From: Epithemia pelagica
Taxonomy: Eukaryota; Bacillariophyta; Bacillariophyceae; Surirellales; Surirellaceae
Assembly (NCBI GenBank): GCA_946965045.2
Contig: OX337231.1
Location: forward strand, 2,728,001-2,792,000
Reading direction: 5' to 3'
DNA length: 64,000 nt
Both the position numbers and the translations under genes were made by a program. The notes beneath the pieces were generated by a model. That model had not been told where the DNA came from, ran no database searches, and saw only the letters and a program-made list of their open reading frames with translations. Below are positions 59,540 through 64,000 of this stretch, piece by piece (position 1 is the stretch's first letter; every line of letters starts with the position of its first letter).

Positions 59540-62134
59540 TCAATCTGGGCGCCAACTATTCATGGATGCGTATACCCCATTCAGGTAAATACGCATGACA
59601 TGATAGGCCCGTCCGATATGGTTGAGATATCCAGCCACTTGCTCCAGGACCTTGGTCGTGATGGTCCCTACAGGTGTGGCCGTTCCACGGCCATCGATCT
59701 CTTCTCGAAGTCGCTGAATTTCCTGTTTCGTTTTGTCCCACTTTTCTTGTGTGACGGCCATGTAAGGCCGCGTGGGATATGTTCCACAGACCACACCAGC
59801 CCATGCTCCTGGTTGTTGAGTCTGTTCTCGCCGCTTTCTGGCCGCATCTTGAACTCCGTAAAAGGATGCCGTTTTTGCAATTCGCGAACTCACTTGCCAA
59901 GCGTCCTCTGCAGATACGCCTGTACCGCGAAGGTCGTCTACGTAATCGTGAGCATCAGCTGCTAGCACGCCATCTTTTCTGACTTTAGAAATCCACGGTG
60001 TCCCGGGCTGATATTCAATGGAGCCGGGTAGATTCAAATGGACTTTCTCCCAACGAAACACGTTTTCCTGATCGTGCGGGTTGCCCAACATCACTTGTTT
60101 TAAGCGACGAGTTTGTTGCACCATGTTAAACGGTGACGGGCTTTGCCCCACAGGGCAGCGTCGCCAACCTTCAATTTGTAGTTCTCCGTTCTTGTTCTTG
60201 CCTAGAATGGGGGTGAGATCCATTCCGCTGTAGGCTTGGAGATCTGGGTGTAGCCAAAAATTAAGGAACATCTCTCCATAATCGTTGTCTACACACCAGA
60301 ATTCTTCATCCAAAGTACAAATCAAGACATCGGCATCTGGCAACGGAAACCAAGGTGCGTAGAGACAGGCGTTTAGCCCGCTCTTGGTTCCATCGTATAC
60401 CATTCGAATATCCGACTCACCCTTCGGGACGGCGAAATAATTCATTGTCGCCAACCATTCTCCGTCACCCACATAACCTTTGTTTCGTACGTCGGCTAAT
60501 TTTTCCTCGATCTTAGCGATCATACTTTCGTCGCCCAAACCTTGCTGACGTTCAATGATTTGCTTGGGCATTCCGGTCCATAAGGGAGGGACGCCGATCG
60601 CTAGGTCCGAAAGGTACTCTTCTGGCCATCTCCAAAAGAAAACTCCGGAACCATGAGGCCATCCCCATAAAGTCGCTTTCATCGCTTGACAACATGCTTG
60701 TTTGCCTCGCTGGTGAACAAGCGACCACCACTTGGGTTCATTTGTTTTTATATTGTTTGAAAACCGGTTCCACCATGCAGACCAAGACTTGCGCACATTT
60801 CTTTTCCATCGGACAAGCATGACCTCTCGAAGGCAATCGAACGCTTTTAAATGTTTTGGGGCGAGTTCGGTGAGGCCCAAGAGATGACGGATACGATCGT
60901 TCCAAAGTTCAATAGGTACGGCTGCTTTGTCATGCTTCACCGCCTTTTCTGTACTTGTATCCACCGTCGTCATTCTCACGTAGTCCTTCATTCGACCCGC
61001 CAGCCCTGTCGATTCGGAGATTGGCGTCGCGCCGCCCATGCGCTCGATGGTGTTTGCTGCATGATCTTGGACTACCAGGTTTTCTCTTTGCTCTCTCATT
61101 TGTGCGTCTCCTGCTTGCGATGATTCCTGAATTGCTTGCTCCGTTTCATTAAACGACCGTTTCGACCAGACAGAAATGCATGTACCAATGGCTGCCCCAA
61201 CCTTGACAGGAAGGGTGAGACCGCGGGCAACACACTCTTGAGTGGTGTCATTAAGCTGTTTTAAAATAACGGCAGGAATATCAAGGCAGGAACAAACTTC
61301 GTCGGGTCCCAGTACGCGGTAGACGGTTGCATCTTTCCCGAAGACCGAGGGTAATAGTCTTCTTCTTCTTCTTTCTCGCTGCAAAGATGTGATTTCGACT
61401 TGCTCCGCCTCTTGGACTGATACCGTAGTGCCTGGTTTCGACCGTTTACCCGGTCGCGTCTTGTGTATAAGATCGAAGAATCGACTTGGAGCTCCTACGA
61501 ACAACTCTGGGCGAAAAAATGACGATGGTTGTGCCGCAGTTGAGCGATGCCAGGTGTGGATAAAACCAGACCATGTGGTAACACCTCCAAGTTCCTTGTG
61601 ATGAAATTGTCTGCTTTGTGCTTCCCAACCTGCGGGCGCGTCCCCTCGTATAGACCGTTGGGATACCACTAACTGCAAATTGATGTCTGGCCACAGACGC
61701 GATACTCCTTTTGGAGGTCTTGCTTTGTCCTCGAATATCAGAACTTGGGGAGGTAGCCGGCTCATTTGCTGTAGCACTTGTTCCTCCATGCCCTTGTTTT
61801 CGTCGTACCATTGCACCTCCACACCTGTGGTAACCAGATGTTGCCAGTGGCTCTGAGAGCAAGGTAGCATGATCCACCTCAGTTTGCAGTTGGTTAAATT
61901 GTCAGAGAGAAAGACCCATGGAGAGATGCCGAATGTCACTACACCCAAGATGAGTTGTCCTTCCCTCAAAGACACAAGACGACGAATCCATGCAGAGTAC
62001 GCTTCACGATTCAAGTCAAGTTGATGATCATTAGACGTCGAGTTGAAACTAGCTGAGAGATCCTGATGCAGTTCATATGCCTCGTCCTTCTCACTTCTCG
62101 TCTCGACCTCTGGCTCGACGCTCGATGTGTTCCC
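59540..62134 (-). CDS. DIRS-like reverse transcriptase region
   Basis: This frame is open between the TGA at 62137-62135 and the TGA at 59542-59540, about 864 residues. The first 400 residues are an unrecognised domain with several Trp and a basic RERRRRRLLP stretch. The RT follows: WLATMNYFAVPKGESDIRMVYDG, CLYAPWFPLPD, NDYGEMFLNFWLHPD, GWRRCPVGQSPSPF and HDYVDDLRGTG (catalytic YVDD). The connection region ends VAGYLNHIGRAYHVMR. There is no ATG between the first TGA and about 61870, so full-length RT is unlikely to start by itself. A gag-RT readthrough product is the simplest reading. Confidence 0.87.
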   Translation of the reverse strand, partial: GNTSSVEPEVETRSEKDEAYELHQDLSASFNSTSNDHQLDLNREAYSAWIRRLVSLREGQLILGVVTFGISPWVFLSDNLTNCKLRWIMLPCSQSHWQHLVTTGVEVQWYDENKGMEEQVLQQMSRLPPQVLIFEDKARPPKGVSRLWPDINLQLVVSQRSIRGDAPAGWEAQSRQFHHKELGGVTTWSGFIHTWHRSTAAQPSSFFRPELFVGAPSRFFDLIHKTRPGKRSKPGTTVSVQEAEQVEITSLQRERRRRRLLPSVFGKDATVYRVLGPDEVCSCLDIPAVILKQLNDTTQECVARGLTLPVKVGAAIGTCISVWSKRSFNETEQAIQESSQAGDAQMREQRENLVVQDHAANTIERMGGATPISESTGLAGRMKDYVRMTTVDTSTEKAVKHDKAAVPIELWNDRIRHLLGLTELAPKHLKAFDCLREVMLVRWKRNVRKSWSAWWNRFSNNIKTNEPKWWSLVHQRGKQACCQAMKATLWGWPHGSGVFFWRWPEEYLSDLAIGVPPLWTGMPKQIIERQQGLGDESMIAKIEEKLADVRNKGYVGDGEWLATMNYFAVPKGESDIRMVYDGTKSGLNACLYAPWFPLPDADVLICTLDEEFWCVDNDYGEMFLNFWLHPDLQAYSGMDLTPILGKNKNGELQIEGWRRCPVGQSPSPFNMVQQTRRLKQVMLGNPHDQENVFRWEKVHLNLPGSIEYQPGTPWISKVRKDGVLAADAHDYVDDLRGTGVSAEDAWQVSSRIAKTASFYGVQDAARKRREQTQQPGAWAGVVCGTYPTRPYMAVTQEKWDKTKQEIQRLREEIDGRGTATPVGTITTKVLEQVAGYLNHIGRAYHVMRIYLNGVYASMNSWRPD

Positions 62135-64000
62135 TCAGGAAGAGCCCTCTCCTTGCGCCTTAGTTTTCTTGGATGGCAGTCGCGACTGAACATTCTTGAT
62201 CTGACTCTCCACTGCATCTGCTTTACGTTTGGCCTGCTGAGCCTCAGACAGAGCCTTCTTTACATCATCCAAGATGGGGTTGACGTCGTCGTGAAAACTC
62301 ACGACATCCAACAGGAAGTGCGTCAGCATGGGCCCCACCTTGGGATGATTTTTAAAATTATGCTCGAGAAAATCTTTCTGGAGTCGATAAGTTTGTAAGA
62401 CTGCCCACAATAGCTCCGGGGCTCGCTCCACACTGGTTGCTTGTGAAATGGCGATTTCACTGCAAGCGCGTCGAGGCTGGCTCAGAACCTCGAATACAAT
62501 TCGAGTGATGTTCTGTACCAAGTCCCAACGACGTTCTTCTGAAAGATTGGTATCGGACCCATAGTCCTCCACCTGGTCCTTCATATAGATAAACAAAGTA
62601 TCTAGAAAACGACGGGCCTCGGACAACAGACTCTTGGCGATGACCTTGGCTTCCCGAGACATCGGCGAATTCGATATGTCAGACAGAAAGGCAGAGTATT
62701 TTTCAGACATCATCGCCCGGATAGTGTTGGCTGCTCCGGAGTCTCGTGAACCCGACCCTTTGAATTTGGAATAGGTGTCAATCTTGGGGAGCTTGCTAGG
62801 GTTGTTCCTGGCTTGCTCAGGAGTTCCAGCCAATGCCGTCGGGGCAGTGAGCTGGAAGGAGTACAACACCTTCTGGTCCCCAGGTGACTCCATGTTCGAA
62901 CGGTGGCCCTCGTACTGGACCTTGACATTTTCCGAAAAGCTCTGCGAAACCAATGTTGATTTTTCCATGAGTCCGATTGGATCCACAAACTTGAGGATGT
63001 CTTTGGCCATGCTGTTTGAATTCACAAAGGCGGCGACTTGCGAGAGAGATGCGAATTTGAAACCTTCTATCTCGACCGTTTGATTTTCGGAGCGTGCTTC
63101 CAAATCGCTGAGCCGAGTGTTGTTTGACCGAGTCTCCTCTTCAAGTTGGCTAATGATCTTTTTGAAATTGCTTATATCCTGACTCGACAAATTAAACATG
63201 GACGTCGTTTGTCCGCCAGGTTCTCCCCCGGCCCGAATAGCAGCCGCTGTGGTTTTCCTGATATGATGCTCAAACTCGTTGAGCCCTCCCTTGAGGAAGA
63301 ACTTTTCGGCCACTTGCAGGGTAGGAGCAGAACGCGATAGTTCTTGCCAAATAATTCGATTGACCTGCTCGGTTATGAGCGCAACAACCTCTTTTCGGGA
63401 TGAGTGCATCGCTTCGGTCTTGATCATTTGAACCTTTCGATTCAAGTCATCGATGGAGTCGTACATTCGCTGAAAACTGGCTCCGTGTTTCTCTTGTGTC
63501 TCACTAATGGCAGCCAGCAAGCGAGGATCAAGGGATCCGAGTTCTGATTCGGGCGATTGGTCGTCGCTGATCGCTTGCCAAATTGTGGCGGCCTGAACTC
63601 CACTTGGTGGTGTGCCAATTATTCCATTGAGCACATTTATTTTGTCCACTAGCACATTGATTAGGTCTGTTTGTTCCTGTTGCCGAGTCCGCAACACCAA
63701 TACCTCATTCGTCAGTAGACGATGAGATTTCGCCACCGCCCGAGAATTCTGGATAACCATCGCTCGGAAAGTCTTGTCGTCCACGTCCGCTGGAATTGGG
63801 CGAGGCCCATTGTCTTCCTCGATGGGCGAAGGTACTTCAACTTGCTCCAACGCCAATCTCTTCGCGGGTGTAAAGGCGGCTCGTTGCGCTTGCTTCTGCA
63901 GTTGAGAGAGCGACTTCATGCGTAGCGGAGTGGAATCTCGCACAGCCGTCGCCTGCAGGTCGTGAGAGTCATCTTCCTCTCCATCCTCAGGAATGGTAGC
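62135..64000 (-). CDS. DIRS-like gag region, 5' part outside window
   Basis: The frame is open from the right edge (GEEDDSHDLQATAV) to TGA 62137-62135, at least 621 residues. Two coiled-coil regions, near residues 90-130 (LVDKINVLNGI) and 270-300 (KKIISQLEEETRSNNTRLSDLEARS), suggest self-assembly. The C-terminus is basic (QQAKRKADAVESQIKNVQSRLPSKKTK), as for RNA binding. No zinc knuckle is seen. Gag identity rests on position before the RT. The context at its end is TCC TGA GGG. Confidence 0.7.
   Translation of the reverse strand, partial: ATIPEDGEEDDSHDLQATAVRDSTPLRMKSLSQLQKQAQRAAFTPAKRLALEQVEVPSPIEEDNGPRPIPADVDDKTFRAMVIQNSRAVAKSHRLLTNEVLVLRTRQQEQTDLINVLVDKINVLNGIIGTPPSGVQAATIWQAISDDQSPESELGSLDPRLLAAISETQEKHGASFQRMYDSIDDLNRKVQMIKTEAMHSSRKEVVALITEQVNRIIWQELSRSAPTLQVAEKFFLKGGLNEFEHHIRKTTAAAIRAGGEPGGQTTSMFNLSSQDISNFKKIISQLEEETRSNNTRLSDLEARSENQTVEIEGFKFASLSQVAAFVNSNSMAKDILKFVDPIGLMEKSTLVSQSFSENVKVQYEGHRSNMESPGDQKVLYSFQLTAPTALAGTPEQARNNPSKLPKIDTYSKFKGSGSRDSGAANTIRAMMSEKYSAFLSDISNSPMSREAKVIAKSLLSEARRFLDTLFIYMKDQVEDYGSDTNLSEERRWDLVQNITRIVFEVLSQPRRACSEIAISQATSVERAPELLWAVLQTYRLQKDFLEHNFKNHPKVGPMLTHFLLDVVSFHDDVNPILDDVKKALSEAQQAKRKADAVESQIKNVQSRLPSKKTKAQGEGSS

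Larger units (their letters stand above)
56975..64000 (-). mobile_element. DIRS-like tyrosine-recombinase retrotransposon, 5' end outside window
   Basis: Reading right to left, gag-like, reverse transcriptase, and RNase H plus tyrosine recombinase regions follow one another in a single frame broken only by TGA at 62137-62135 and 59542-59540. An RT with a YVDD box plus a phage-type tyrosine recombinase instead of a DDE integrase defines the DIRS order. No LTRs are visible. The split or inverted repeats expected at the ends could not be identified, partly because the element runs off the right edge. Confidence 0.88.

Overview
The window is nuclear DNA from a microbial eukaryote, most likely a diatom, and probably a pennate one. 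The basis is short GT-AG introns of about 60-100 nt, compact gene packing, a plastid-type presequence with Phe directly after a signal peptide (the SET protein at 46974-48623), and a Ty1/copia element whose protease reads DSHADT, as I recall from diatom CoDi elements. The species assignment is inference. UGA, UAG and UAA all end ordinary host genes here (UGA ends NUP160, the Bud20 homologue and RPA43), so UGA is a normal stop codon.

Layout. 1-5880: a mitochondrial T7-type RNA polymerase running off the left edge, a CRAL-TRIO protein and an Iojap/RsfS-type ribosome silencing factor. 6085-11851: a DNA transposon-like unit with exact 20-bp terminal inverted repeats. It carries two convergent genes: a Ulp1-like protease with a CXC cysteine-rich tail, and an unrecognised protein with a possible HxD motif. 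11980-27570: host genes, including a cytochrome b5 protein, two flavodoxin-domain proteins on either side of a ubiquitin-fusion protein, a large NUP160 gene, an ABHD17-like hydrolase, a Bud20/ZNF593 homologue and a lipocalin-like protein. 28227-35257: a complete, young Ty1/copia retrotransposon with 174-bp LTRs differing at one base. 36751-55692: host genes, namely a head-to-head bZIP pair, PIG-P, NUFIP1-like, a Costars protein, RPA43 of RNA polymerase I, an NAGPA-like phosphodiester glycosidase, an LRR protein, a plastid SET-domain protein, PurF, and a Vps62-domain membrane protein whose tail is broken by a 49-bp triplication. 56975-64000: a DIRS-like tyrosine-recombinase retrotransposon on the minus strand, cut by the right edge.

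The host genes serve ribosome biogenesis and translation (RPA43, NUFIP1, Bud20, Iojap), organelle gene expression, GPI-anchor and glycan processing, redox chemistry and purine synthesis. They look like a normal gene-dense segment rather than one pathway.

The most unusual signal is that three unrelated mobile elements contain single in-frame UGA codons inside otherwise open coding frames. In the copia element one UGA separates gag from pol. In the DIRS-like element gag-UGA-RT-UGA-RNaseH/recombinase all share one frame. In the TIR element a UGA precedes the CXC domain. In the copia pol and the DIRS RT the first AUG after the UGA lies too far downstream for simple reinitiation to make a complete product, which suggests UGA readthrough.
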